A stretch of DNA of 64,000 bases, taken from NCBI GenBank assembly GCA_039621445.1, contig CP154957.1, positions 33,882,843 through 33,946,842 of the forward strand, in the 5' to 3' direction. The stretch is from Euglena gracilis (lineage: Eukaryota; Euglenida; Euglenophyceae; Euglenales). Below are positions 20,775-32,663 of this stretch, in pieces. How positions within the stretch are numbered: the stretch's first letter is position 1; each line of letters opens with the position of its first letter. The position numbers and the translations under genes are program-made. Below the pieces are notes generated by a model. It made no database searches. It had not been told where the DNA came from and saw only the letters and a program-made list of their open reading frames with translations.

Positions 20775-23700
20775 GGCTGGTTGACTGAATGAAGGCTGAG
20801 GGACAGGTCCAGGGGGCCGTGGTGCTGCTGAAAGTGGGTGGAGGCTGCTGCAGGGGGGGACAGCAGGTAGCAGCTCTTGGCCAGGGGGTTTAGGAGAAGA
20901 GCACCTTGATGAGGTTGATCTCAGGGAAAGGTGCAGGACTGTGCGACGGCAGCACGCCATGGGCGCTGGGTTGGGACTGTGAGACACAGACAGACCGGCA
21001 GGTGAAAGGCAGAGGATGGGCTGGTTATGGAGATCATCGAAAGAAAATTGAATAGATTATGGCCAGCAGCCGACATTGGCAGGTAACCTGGGGGGAGCAG
21101 CTTGTACCTTCCTTCTACTGTACGAATCGCTAATCAAGAATGGTTGAATGGTTTAATAATTTAACATTTCTCTTGTGGTGCATTTATTTTTTTATGCTGC
21201 TTTGTTGAAGAATCACACAGGATTAAACCATTTCGCTGGTTTCCATTTTGAAAAAAAAATTGCCTTGTTGAATAAGACTATTGTTTGCATTCTCCCGTGT
21301 CATTTGTGATGATAATTGTGAGGCCTCCGATCCGGGGGGGGGGGAGCCGGTGAACCCCTGTCCATAGCACAGGCAGTGCGGACAGCTAGGGACAAGGGCA
21401 ATATACACCCGCACTCGCTGGTGTGCAGAAGCTGGCCTGCGGATGTGATGTTGTAGTACAGTAGAACCGGTGATGGGAAGAGTGTGGCTTCGATGCTGAT
21501 GGCTGTCACCCAGAAGAATGTGACACCGTCCAGGCCGAACAAGGGTGGGGTAGGGCATGACGATGGCGACCACCGGTTGCAGGTTGACCTAAGGGTGCTC
21601 AGCCACCGCATCAGGAAATACACAAAATGCAGCTGTAGTTCTGGTGGGTACAGCTGCAGGGGGTTGAATGCTGGTACAACACGATGAACTATGGACGGCC
21701 ATGAGGTTGGGAACTCTAATCTTTCGAGAACAGGCACTCAATAGGTTTGGTGCAAGGCATTGAGTGGGCATGTTGGTTGATTGGCAGCGGGTGAAAGCAC
21801 CGGGTCACGAACCTCACTTCAGGGTCCCAGCTAATTCACCACGGCTGGTACTATGGTCCTGTCATGTTTGTCTTAATACCTAGAGAATAGAAACTTGCCA
21901 TTCCTACAACCTTTTGCATTGCCCTACTGCCCTGGTCAGCCATTCAAATTGCCAATGGCGATGTCCTGTGCACTTACAGGGCTGTGTGTTTACTGTTGCA
22001 GTGTTGGCTCCGCTGGGCAGGGGGGGATATGTCATCTGGCACACACCCGAGCAAGAGGGAATAGTGGTGCACAGCACACAGATATGGCATCCCAGAATCC
22101 CATGGGTAGGGTCCGGGGGGGGGGGCTCACTGAGTAATGCGCTGCTAAGTGACTCCCACGGATGACTGAATGGCTGTGAGATTCTGCTGGCTTCTGTTGA
22201 GACTCTGATGGCGGGTGAGGAGAGGGCTGTACAAGGAACACCGCAGCCTCTGCCATGCTGAAATTGACTCACCCGGGGGGAGGGGGGCAATAGGAAGCCT
22301 ATTGGTGTCTGGGCAGGCAGGCGATACTCACAGCGGGGGAGGGGACTGGACACTCAGTGGGCCCAGAATTGTTCAAGGATTGGCCCTTGGGGGGGGGGGT
22401 TCCGGCGCCTTCATTGCTAGCATATGTCAGTGCCATGTCATACCGTGCCCCCGAGGGGGGGCCAGATCTCACAACGTTAGAGCCCTTACCCAGGCAGGTG
22501 TGCTAGTCTCTACCGCCAAGGAGGGGCATTCCACACCGGGGGGTAGGAACCATGGGAATCACAGGGGGCCCTTTTGGCCGCCTGGAACAGCTCGTGTTGA
22601 GCTCCATCTCTGCGGTTCTGTCCGTGTGGTACGTGGGGGGGGCTGCGGGGACGGGGCGGTGGCGGTGGTAGCCGACATGGAGGACTGCGTCTGGGCTGCG
22701 GGGGGGGGATTGGCGAGTGGGGGGGGGTCCTCCACCGAGCACGTTGAGGGAATGGGCGACGGTGGGGCCTTGGGCTCGGAGATCGGGATTGTCTCCTCCC
22801 TGACCGATCGCTTTGGGGTGGCTCAGAGTGATGTTGTGGCCAAAGAAGTTCTAAACGATGGGTGAGCTCGATACTGCAGACGCTACGCCCGGGGAGGTCT
22901 ATATTGAAACCTTGGCACATTCAACTGAGCAACAGTCGGGTAGAAATTCAATTTCTAGGCTTAATGCCAAAAAAAAATAGAAAAGAGGGGCTAATGGTAT
23001 GAAGGAAAATTGCTTGTGGTTTCCTTGGGCCATAGCCTCACCAGCATTGGACAGGGGAGCATTTTTACACCATTTCGGTCCCAACCGTGACCGAGTTCGA
23101 CCTATAACTTTGAAATGTTTGTATGAAGATGGTCCTCAGGGTTGGTCCTTAAAGAGGGGGAATGAGGAATGGAAAGAACTGTCCCCTATGGGCCGCCCCA
23201 GACTCGCTGGTGGGCCGCACAGGGGGTGGATGAAAGACTGGCTGTTGACGCTGAACTGGGGTTCCATCCGATCGGCGGTCTGTGATACCGAATGACTTCC
23301 CAGTGGGGGGGGGGGGGCTGATTTCGATGGAGGAGGTAATCCCTGCAAATAATGTCCAAAGGTGGCGCGGTGCTTCAGTGTACCAAAAGCCACTTCTCAA
23401 TGCAGCCGCCCCCACAGAGGTTGCAGGGCAAAGATGCTGGTGCTGCGCGGCAGCAACCTCCTCTGCGGGGAGGCCCTTTAGGCGATAAACCCGGAGATAT
23501 ACTGTATCCCGGGTGGGTTTAGGCTGGGAGGGATGTGTAAGGAATGTTTTCTTTGTTTTTTTTGTCAGCATGGGGGATCATCGGATCGTACAGAACAGCC
23601 GTCTCCCGTGTGTTCCCTTTCTTTCTTTTTTATTTTTCATGTCAATCATCTTCAGGTATCCATTGATATGCGGTTCAGGCGTTCATTCCTGTTCACTGGA

Positions 23701-23837
23701 TGTGATGCTTGTGGACAGCTAGGGTTTGCCATATGTTGGTAACTGTTGGACACGAAAAGGGGGGGGGTCGGAAAAATATCAGCCTCAACCACCAGTGCCC
23801 GGGCTGCCGGGGACAACCAGAGAGGGGGTCACTGGAG
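20775..23837. other. Mostly non-coding part of the unlike block
   Basis: Several minus-strand patches have protein-like composition: near 21,340-21,640 (a frame with FVYFLMRWLSTLRSTCNRW), near 22,510-22,870 (Pro/Ser/Arg-rich), and near 23,340-23,480 (LPAEEVAAAQHQHLCPAT). None has a recognised motif. Poly-G runs are frequent. The plus strand shows nothing convincing. Confidence 0.3.
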
Positions 23838-24287
23838 TCACATTTGGGAGTGTCTTGACGACGTCTGGCGACGGAGCTCTCCACGGAGCGGGACGTCTGG
23901 CAACGGAGCTCTACGCGGAGCGGGACGTGCAGTTGTCAAAGTAGCCGACAGTGGGTGTGGTGCTGGGGGCATCGGAGGTGGTATCCCTGGGTTTGAAGCG
24001 GAGCAGCGCTTGATGACCACAGCCCACTGGCCAGTCACTATCATTTGCTGGTAGGTGGAAGTGGATTAAAGATTGATAGGAGACTATGAAGCTGTTTGGA
24101 AACAATTCCAGGGATGGAGTGGGTCATTACCTGGCTCATTTTACGCTGGGGTGTGTCTGCGTTTTCTTTCTTTTCTTTAAAGGAAAAAAAAATTGGTGGA
24201 AATTCTTCATTTTTATGTCAAAAAAAATGGGATAAACAATACGAGCAGGGTGTTGGGCAGTTGTGACATGTTTGTGCGACTTGTGTT

Positions 24288-24787
24288 CTAGCAATGCTCT
24301 GGGTTGCTAACACGGAGTATAGGGGGGGTGGAGAACCACGAGTGTAAGGGGTCCTTGGGCGCCAGGTGCCAGCGGGCGATAGCGTCCAGTGCTGTTAAGG
24401 GGCCCCCGAGTGGGGACTCTAGGACCGCATGCGCTAGCCCTGCTCTCAGCGCATGCCGATCCCGCGCCGTACCCAGCGTCAAGTGGGTTACTTGTGAGAC
24501 GTGCTGGAGGGCCATTGCCAGCCCCATGCCCTTCTCGTGACACGGTGTCAAGTCCGGGGCCGACGCAATCCAGCCCCTGAGCCGAGGTACTCCTCCTTCC
24601 GCGGCTGGTCATCTGGGTCCTCCCCACCTTGGGAGGTGCTCAGGTCCTCCCCCCAGGTGCTCAGCAGGGCCACCACTGGATCCGTATCTTGGCACAGATA
24701 TGCGCTGGACACTCGGAAAGCTGCCTGCACTACGCCCATCAAGACACAAAGACCATCGAGATGCGGTTTTGAGGAGGGTTGTGTGTC
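24288..24787 (-). CDS. Candidate exon block, unknown protein, frame-broken
   Basis: A pyrimidine-rich tract and ACACAG acceptor precede 24,787 on the minus strand. The frame reads DGLCVLMGVVQAAFRVSSA, CQDTDPVVALLSTWGEDLST and an acidic stretch. After a frame change near 24,550 it continues GLAMALQHVSQVTHLTLGTA, then HALRAGLAHAVLESPLGGPL. The two helical halves look like one coding block broken by an indel. No family recognised. Confidence 0.4.
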
Positions 24788-25969
24788 CTGTGTAGCCGTA
24801 ATGTAAACAAGAAGAGGGGAAAAAAAAGATCGACAGGGACAGATGTCGGGGTGAGTGTGGGGGAAGGAGCTGTAATGGAGTGTAAAGGAGAAGACTTGTA
24901 AATACTTCAGTGCCACACGCTTCATTAAATACAAGCAAATAGCGGAATACACTCTCACCACCCTTAGACCATGGCCCAGATAACGTGGCAGGGCTTTGTT
25001 CATTTTTGGGAGCTCGGGTTTTCCTTTTTTCTGGGTTGGGCTGTGATGCAGGTCCTGACTTAGAAATTCACATCACCACCCACTGTTGAGCGGTTATAAT
25101 GAGCGTTGCGAGTTCCTCCCTTGTCTTGATTCCTGGCAGGACACGAACCCGATGTTGTGCATGGTCCAACCCACAAGCTAATAATCAAGGGTCACACATG
25201 CCTCCTCCGCCCGGTCGCGGGGAGGTCTCGAACTCGGGCATCACACCGGTGTAGCTCATCAGCAAACACCTTGTGCTTGTGCATGGCAGGTAATGGTGGG
25301 CTGTGGAGAGTTGGGGCATGTCGAGGAAGACGTTCATGAAGTGGCTGGGGATGCTGCAGGGCCACCATCTGGGACATGGTGCGGGTTGGAGTGGGTAGGA
25401 TGGGGGTGGGGAGGGGGAGGAGTCTGGGGGTTTCAGCTGGGGCATGGGGTCTGGCTGGGGGTTGCTGGTACAGGGAAGAGAAGCTTCTCACCATCGGCGA
25501 TGGCGAGGACAGATCGGGGCCTCCGGCCTCTGAAGTGACCAATGGGAACTGGGGGCAGTGTGGGGGGGGGGGGTGGCGATGGCATTGCGATTCCCAGGGG
25601 TGCAGTGTCTCGGTGTGTGACGCCCGAGTCCTTGTTTGGGGACACAACAGTGACTTACCTATAGTCGTCGGACACCCTAACAGCAGGGGGCAGCAGGGCA
25701 TCACATACAGGATTTGCATTGACTTGAGACCAGGGGAGGATGCTGTGCGAATTGTCCCAGAGGATTACTTATCTCCATGGGGGGGCTGGGGCTTCCTTGC
25801 TGGTGTTGGGGGGGGGTGCAAAAAGCGTCCACCCTTGACCCTGCAATCTCCACTCTGGAGTTTTGCTTTTTTGAGTTGGGGTGTCACACTTGTCTGCTAG
25901 CTTACAAAATGAGGGGATCCAGTAGTAGTTGATGGCAATACATGAGTGGAGGACTAACACCACAATTTC

Positions 25970-26257
25970 TCATATTTGGGGACCCAATTGTCTAGACACT
26001 GTTACACGGATACAAAGTGCTCTGTTTGTGGGGTGCACGGTGTTCTCAGGGTCCAAAATACACGATGAGAGGTCGACTGGGAGCAGCTTGGTGGAGGGCT
26101 CAGGGGTGGTGAGGTGCTCGGGGATGGTTGTCTGTAGCCCGCGACGGTGTGGTGTGATGAACTTGAGCAGGGCCCCGGCTGCACCGCGAAGTGTTGTGAC
26201 GGGGATGGGCAGGTCTGTCAGCTTGCCTTCCCCATCCAGACATGGTGCCCATGACAA
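25970..26257 (-). CDS. Candidate exon, unknown protein
   Basis: The minus-strand frame of about 95 residues includes LDGEGKLTDLPIPVTTLRGA, LLKFITPHRRGLQTTIPEHL and LLPVDLSSCILDPENT. Composition is typical of a folded protein and unlike neighbouring low-complexity frames. No motif recognised. It probably belongs to the same minus-strand gene as 24,288-24,787. Confidence 0.4.
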   Translation of the reverse strand: MSWAPCLDGEGKLTDLPIPVTTLRGAAGALLKFITPHRRGLQTTIPEHLTTPEPSTKLLPVDLSSCILDPENTVHPTNRALCIRVTVSRQLGPQI

Positions 26258-26499
26258 GGCTAACTTGTTGTGGGAGGCATTTGCCTGTTATGCAGTGTAC
26301 CGAGGCAGCCCAAGAGTGTGTTGGGTTGGGGGGGGCTGGGTTAGAGTAGAGTTGCGTTTTGCTTCGTTTATTCTTTTTTCAAAGTGGATACGATATACAC
26401 CAACTTTCCCAAACTAAAGAACACCGTGTGAAAATAGAGAAATATTCAGGGGAAATGTTCACAGCTAGTCACATGCAATAGGGGGAGGGGGGTAGCGAG

Positions 26500-26800
26500 T
26501 TAATCACTCGTGGGATTGTAGAACCATAGGATGGCCATGGTTTTGTCACCCAGGACGGCCTGTTGGTAAGCCCGTGCCGCCAAGTTTAGTGTCTCCGCCC
26601 CCGGAGTCCACTAGTAGTGTTCTATGATGGGAGCTAGCAGGGCATTGCAAGCCTCGTCGTCATGGACGCTCCTGCTCCCTGGCCAGTTGCTCCGCCGGTA
26701 CCCAGAGGTACTCCGACTACGTCAACTGCAGTAGCTCCAGATCGGGCTTCCTCAGGTTCCCCCTCAGAACGCTAAACCACAACCCGAAGCTGCTGCCAGA
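26500..26800 (-). pseudogene. Broken minus-strand exon
   Basis: Reads LRGNLRKPDLELLQLT, a TAG, SEYLWVPAEQLAREQE, a frame change, DDEACNALLAPIIEHY, another TAG, then ETLNLAARAYQQAVLGDK and MAILWFYNPTSD with a terminal stop. The protein-like pieces line up in order but are broken by two stops and one shift, so this is a decayed coding segment or a collection of errors. Confidence 0.35.
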
Positions 26801-27159
26801 ACGGATGTGATCCTAAACAGGACGGGGAATCAAACCTCCATCCGCCGTTGTTTTGAACGTATAAATTTAAGGGATCAGCAATTTACTACGACAATTGAGT
26901 TGCGTTGTCAGGAGTATCAGAACTTCCGACTATTACATTGCCCAGTTGTGATGAAGACCTTTTGGGTTTGATCTGGGATTGAATCACACAGTGCACAGGT
27001 GTGTACGCTGTGTGATCAGCATCACCCCTAATAGCAGTCGGATCCTGTGGGGTGTAGGTTAATTTCAATATCTAATTCACCCGCATTCATTTTCCATTGG
27101 GTTTCAGTAACTGCACTGTACTGGGTGTCGGTATTTGCTTGAACGTCACAGGGACACAT

Positions 27160-27366
27160 CTATGAGTGAGGACGCTTCCTCCTACTCTTACTCCGGAGAC
27201 TCGGCAAGTGTCGGACCGTGGACGACGACAGCAGTGAGGCGTTGACCCCCGGCTTGTTGTCATCCGCCAGGCCCAGGCGGATGACAACAAAGACGAGGTG
27301 CCCGTACTCTGTCATCATCGCCTGCTGCTCCAGCGGGGCCAGTCTCCGAAAGTCATCCGGTTCCTG
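27160..27366 (-). CDS. Candidate terminal exon, unknown protein
   Basis: A CCCCCAGCTTGCAG acceptor is followed by EPDDFRRLAPLEQQAMMTEY, GHLVFVVIRLGLADDNKPGV and a basic tail RSKSRRKRPHS to a TAG. It looks like a real coding exon. Because it ends in a stop it may close a gene separate from the exons further left. Confidence 0.4.
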   Translation of the reverse strand, partial: QEPDDFRRLAPLEQQAMMTEYGHLVFVVIRLGLADDNKPGVNASLLSSSTVRHLPSLRSKSRRKRPHS

Positions 27367-27369
27367 CAA

Positions 27370-28488
27370 GCTGGGGGCCTACTGTTGTGATAACGAGTGG
27401 CACCATTATCGTATTTAGCGGCTTTCCTAAAACTGCTCGAGGGCAGATGCTAGAACTAATTTTTGACAAATACAGGCTGCCATTTTCCTTACACACGTGA
27501 TGCACGGTTCATATCGAACACCTGTGAATGTCTTGATGGAGCAAATAATCAGCGTAAATACCAACACTGTTCAACCTACTAGGAAAATAACTGGCCCTCA
27601 GCCTCTCATTGGATTAGTGAGGGATCCCAATCCACCGGTTTGTGCACAGACGTGGTGGTGTTGGGGATGATGCCTGCGGCAGGAACGTGGCGAGCGAGTG
27701 GTACATGATGAACACCTCCCCAGAGGTGCCCAGGGAGGATTGGAGAACTCCATCACCTGACCATTCCAACCAGCAGGGAGGTTGCATCCCCAAGCCTTTG
27801 GAAAAATTTACCTATCACAGTGTGTATTTTAGTCGTATCTCATTTCTTTTGACGTGAGGCATTATGGACAACGAGAATGCTGATGAGCTCACAAGCCGAG
27901 ATGAAGACTTGGGAATAAGGAGGAGGTGGGTTTACTGCAGTTTGTGGTGTTGTGAGTTGTGTGTTGATATGCAGTGATGTGTGTCACCGTGTATGCACTG
28001 GTCAGTCATCAATGGGACTGTGCGTCATTGCTTTCAGCCATCCGACATTCATACCACCAACATATTTTTTTTTAAGGTCCCATGCCTACAATTGGCAGTA
28101 AGATGGTTCACTGCAGGGAAAAGGTGCACACGACACGGTCACATGTCCTTGCCGTGGGTAGGAATTATGCTACAGGGGGCGGGTTCTAGCTATGGTTGTC
28201 GGGGTTGAGTTCCCGGGAGTGGGGGGACATGAGCTCGTAGGAATAATCCAACTGCCTTGCTCAATTCTGTAGAGGGGGGGGGGATGGTATTTGTGTTCCA
28301 CAGAGCAACGACAAAGACTAGCACCATGATCTTTGGTGCATATGGCTTGGGGCAGGCGGCAGCCTACTCCGCTGTACACCAAGATGCCTCAGATGGGTCA
28401 CGATCCTACTTTATCAGTGTGCGACAAAGATAGAGAAATGATCCGCACTATTTGCTGAAAGAGGTTCAGCCAGTTCGTAGTGGGGTCG
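27370..28488. other. No gene seen
   Basis: AT-richer sequence with only short open frames on either strand. No motif, repeat or RNA gene recognised. Confidence 0.4.
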
Positions 28489-28975
28489 GTGTCGTTGAAC
28501 GCGATCCACCTTTCAACAGGGGAGGGGCAAGAGGGCGGGGCCGGTGTCGTTGAACTCGATCCACCTTTCAACAGGGGAGGGGCAAGAGGGCGGGGCCGGT
28601 GTCGTTGAACTCGATCCACCTTTCAACAGGGGAGGGGCAAGAGGGCGGGGCCGGTGTCGTTGGGCTCGATCCACCTTTCAACAGGGGAGGGGCAAGAGGG
28701 CGGGGCCGGTGTCGTTGGGCTCGATCCACCTTTCAACAGGGGAGGGGCAAGAGGGCGGGGCCGGTGTCGTTGAACTCGATCCACCTTTCAACAGGGGAGG
28801 GGCAAGAGGGCGGGGCCGGTGTCGTTGGGCTCGATCCACCTTTCAACAGGGGAGGGGCAGGAGGGTGGGGCCGGCGTCGTTGGGCTCGATCCACCTTTCA
28901 ACGGGGGGGGGGGGGCAAGAGGGTGGGACCAGCGTTGTTGTGTTCAATCCACCTTTCAACAGGGAGAGGCCGGGA
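28489..28975 (+). repeat. 55-bp minisatellite, about nine units
   Basis: Tandem units begin GTGTCGTTGAACTCGATCC and end AGAGGGCGGGGCC. A variant with GTTGGGCTCG alternates with GTTGAACTCG. The first and last units are more diverged. The period is not a multiple of three, so the open frames across it are incidental. Confidence 0.95.
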
Positions 28976-31295
28976 GATTGGAGGGTGACAGGATCAGAGG
29001 TATTTTGGCTAAAAGACCCGGGTACCACTAGATAATGTGTATGCTCACACTGCGTGGTGTGTGTGTGTGTGTGTGTGTGGATGGGTGGGTGGGTGATGCG
29101 TGCCCTTACGGTACATTAGCATGGTCTCCCACTATGAGGGTGACAGTGGCGCCTATGTCTGGGCGACAATCAAGTCATTCTTGGATTTTCACTGCATGAG
29201 TTTTTGGTTGTTGTTGTTGTTTTTGACATAATTCCACTCCTGGAGAATATTGTCGGTGTGGGTCTATGAACAGCCAGGAGACAGACCGCTGTGACTGACC
29301 ATTCATACTAAAGCCTCCTTGCACCGATGGTCTGGCTGATGAGGGTGGGCGCCTGGTGTGGGTTGGGGGTGGTGGGTTGGGCTTGGGATGAGCGAGGGAG
29401 TGTGGCCAGGGCATTCTTTGGCGGCAGTTTGAAAATTGGGGCGGGTTGGCCTGCTTGTTAGAATTTGCAGTTAGGGGCGGGTTGCATTGCTGATCTGCTG
29501 GTGGCAACCAGTGTTACTGAGTGATTGAGTAATTACTGAAAGCTGTGCGATGTTGATGAGGTTGTGTGTGGTGGTTGGATATGTTATGTCTACAGTCTGC
29601 TGCTCTTTCAACTTATCCTTGACTCACAGGTGGGGTTTAGTTTGGTGTGTCCAGAAAACAGAAAAGGAAGAAAACCGAGAGGTGGTTGGTTCCGAGCGGC
29701 AAAGAACTGTCCAAGCTGCAGGGGGTGGGGGTTCTGGGCCCTCCTGCAACCCCGCGAGGGTTAGGAGCCTGTACTCACCCCCATCCATCAGTCACCATCA
29801 AGCCTGCCCCCAGACAGAGCATTTAATCCTGCCTGCTTGTAGGATCTACACCATTGACTTCGGCAACTCGCTCAACCCCACTAACCCTAATGGCCTTATC
29901 AGTCCGACCCAAGGCCCACCATAAAAGGGTTGCTAACTTGGTGTCTCCATCATGGTTTGCATCGATGCACAAAATTTCTGATCACGTCAGAGGAATTTGG
30001 ACACCAAGCCTTCCCATTGTGGGTTGTGGGACGTGTCAATAGTTCATAAGAATGCGAATTCCCGGACAATGAGTTCAACCCCTTTGAGGTTTCAGGCCCA
30101 GGAGGGGATTGGGTACCACCTCCTGTATGGAGCAGCTCGGGATGGACTGGCAGCATGAAGCTGGATCAAGGAGATGAAGTTGAGAACTTGCAGAAGAGGA
30201 ATACGGGGACTCCCGTGAGGGGTTGTGATGGCAACCCTGTCCACTACCGCAGGCAGGCTTGCAGGGGTTGGGGACGGGGCGTGTGGCCAGCATGTCCCGT
30301 GAGAAGTCCATTGGAGAAAGCCTGCCGAAGGTCATTTCTTTTTTCAAAGCTGTTACAGCTGAGACAATAATTCAGCAAAAGGTTTACAAATACCTGAGAC
30401 AGACTTAGATATGCCTTAGGTACAGGTTTTACATACCACGTATCTCACTTGCCTGGCTGGGGGGTGGAGTTACAGAGTCGTTGCACCTCTGGCGTGGTGT
30501 GAGGGTCACTTTGCCATGGGGGAGATTTTTGGTGTTCTCTACCTGCCTCAACCTTTCAACCCTTGCCGCTGTGCCAGGGACTCGTGGGTATTCAAAGGTT
30601 GGCCAGATACAAAGATGGAGAGGGGAGGCCGGGCTTGGGGATGCCTGGTGAGGTGGAAATTCCGGACGAGTGCTTGCCAGCCGCGAAGATCAATGCGAGA
30701 ACCAAAAACCCTCCCGGGTTCTAAAAATTACGGATAAGCTCTGGCCAGCCCCAGTGGTCCCGCACCGAGGGAGTGTGCATACGAAGTCTGGCCCGTCCCG
30801 GAACAGGCCGATCTTGCACCCGATGGCGGTGCCTTCTGCTGCACCAGTAGGTGCAGGTCGCTGTTCTTCAAGGCGGCTGTAAACTCAGCAGGCATCGACA
30901 CACGCTGTCCCTCCCTTACACTCTCTGGCTCCAACCGCTCAACACCCTGCAAGGAGGCAGCTGATTGCCAGCTTCCGGGGACTATGCTAGTTCACTGATT
31001 AGCGGGGGATGCCAGATTCTTGTCACATTTGCGCCATTGTCGGTCGCTGAATTGAAGGGGGGGTTTGGTGTCTTCTCCCAATTTACGGGGGGTCTTCCCC
31101 CCCTTTTCAGGGGGCAGGAAATTCCCTCGGCTGGGGAGCGTTGGAAGGACAGGGGTAAGGGTGCGCGCAAAAGCACAGGTGGGGAGTGTCCACCTCTTCC
31201 CAGAAGTTCTTGCCCGGTTGGCCGTGCCGTCGGCACGTTGTCCCCCTCCCGCCACGTGGAGGCTGGGCACCGCTGGGGTCCCGGTGGGAAGGACC
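28976..31295. other. No gene seen; right end of the unlike block
   Basis: Includes a short (GT)n tract near 29,059-29,080 and many short frames without domain features. The right edge at 31,295 joins the second gag copy with no recognisable terminal repeat. Confidence 0.4.
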
Positions 31296-31769
31296 GCCCC
31301 TCCACCCCTGGCGCCGGAAGGTGGCGCAGGAGGACAAGCGGGTGGACCACCGGTCCATCGTGCTGGAGGGCCTGCCGATGGACACGACGGTGGAGGAGGT
31401 GAAGGAGATGATCAAGCAAGAGACCACGGTGGCCCCCGCCTCAGTGCGGAAAGCGGGGCGCCGCTTTGTGGGGGTGCCAGTGGGCGACGAGCACCGCACC
31501 CTGGTGAAGGCCGTGTACGACCGCCAGCGGGTCGAGGGCGGCAGCATCGTTACGGTGACGGCCGACTCGTGCGATGTACCGGCGAAGGACGTCCACAACC
31601 TCATGGTGAGATGGCTACGGATGGAGGCGAAGATGGCCCCCGAGAAGGAGAAGGAGATCCCGGAGAAGCGGCCGGTACCACGGTGGCAGCGGGACGTGGA
31701 GGTCGACGACACCACCGAGGAGCCGTACATCCAGGAGGTGGAGAAGACGAATGTGCCGCCGAAGAAGGA
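31296..31769 (+). repeat. Right copy of 474-bp gag duplication
   Basis: Near-identical to 18,911-19,384. Here the reading frame continues into the rest of gag, so this copy is the one joined to the downstream element body. Confidence 0.9.
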
Positions 31770-32145
31770 GAAGCAAGCACAGCAACCACGCCCGCCGACG
31801 CCACCGGTGCCTGCGCCCCAAGGCAAAGGACAAGGCCAAGGGGGACGTGGGTACCCGGAGCAGTGGTCATCGAGCCCATGGACGAGTGAAGAAGGAAAAG
31901 GAAAGTGTGGATACCAAGCCGAGCAGTGGTCATCGAGTGCATGGCAAGGAAATGAAGAAAAAGGAAATGGTGGTGCGTACCAAGAAGAGCAATGGACATC
32001 GAATGCCCCAAGACAAGACGAAGGCAAAAGAAAAGGCAAGGCGAAGGGTGGAGCCAAAGGAGATCAAGGAAAAGGAAAGTCCAAGGGCAAAGGCAAGGAC
32101 GGCAAGAGCAACGTCTCGGCCGTCCAGGAGCAGTATCATGAGTGA
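31296..32145 (+). CDS. gag: C-terminal Gag, basic nucleocapsid-like tail
   Basis: After the duplicated segment (RSIVLEGLPMDTTVEEVKEM, with an RNA-recognition-like beta-alpha pattern) the frame continues with Pro-rich sequence, three imperfect repeats of EQWSSS.W...E.GKG, then a Lys/Gly-rich tail (KGKGKSKGKGKDGKS) ending at a stop near 32,145. The basic tail could bind RNA in place of a zinc knuckle, which is not seen. Overlapping pol sequence follows in other frames. Confidence 0.65.
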
Positions 32146-32663
32146 CGGGGCCGCCCAGGCCCCAGGGATGGGGGTCTGGGCCGGCCGTCAAATCCCAACG
32201 CCAGCGTGAGCGTGCGGGCAATCACCCAAGAGCCCCGCACGCCCCCCAGACCCAGCAAGCCCCAAATCTCCCAAGGAGGGGAGAGACCGTGCCCTGAAGC
32301 ACACGGTCAAGGCGGGGCCCATCAGATTTCGACAAACAACTACTGGTCCGTGCTACAGAAGAAGTCCCGTCGTTCCGAGCAACCGTCTGCGACGCGACCG
32401 GTCTCGTCTGCGCAGTCCTCGCCCCCCGCCAAGCCAGCAGCGTCCGTGCCATCGTCCACGCAGCATCGTGCCACCGCGACGCCCCCAGCCCGGCAGCAAC
32501 AAAAGCGAGCACCGCGCCAGACCGCACCAAGCCGGACGACGCTTCCTCCGCCATCAGCAGCGCCGTCAGCGACACCACGTTCCGCGCCCGCAGCAACCAG
32601 CGCCCCGCTCCCCCCGCAGAGCCCATCGTCCTCCCGGGCGGCACCGAAGCCGGCCCCATCGTC
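32146..32663 (+). other. Pro/Ser/Ala-rich linker before the methyltransferase
   Basis: Frames here are low-complexity (Pro, Ser, Ala, Gln, Arg). A segment reading ISTNNYWSVLQKKSRR is the only structured-looking part. It probably encodes a disordered linker at the start of Pol. Confidence 0.45.

Larger units (their letters stand above)
19385..31295. other. 11.9-kb unlike block inside the plus element
   Basis: Lies between the two 474-bp gag copies. It has different composition (more T and G, many poly-G runs), a 55-bp minisatellite, and no gypsy domain in either strand. Its left edge is four GGATT/GATTG units, then two short perfect stems (CGTATTC-TGA-GAATACG and GGAAA-ATGAC-TTTCC). Candidate minus-strand exons are scattered through it. 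No terminal inverted repeats or LTRs bound it. It looks like captured genomic DNA or a large insert. A misjoin of two element copies cannot be excluded. Confidence 0.7.

Noticed and set aside
25125-25189. tRNA-like structure on the minus strand (7-bp acceptor-like stem CTTGATT/AATCAAG, A-box- and B-box-like words)
   Set aside because: Only 65 bases, with a poor T stem and extra bases before the acceptor strand; it is at best a decayed tRNA-derived repeat.
28489-28975. Possible CRISPR array
   Set aside because: Units are directly tandem with no unique spacers, and the context is eukaryotic.
18911-31769. 474-bp copies as LTRs of a further element
   Set aside because: They lie inside gag coding sequence, have no primer site or TG/CA-type ends, and no polymerase lies between them.
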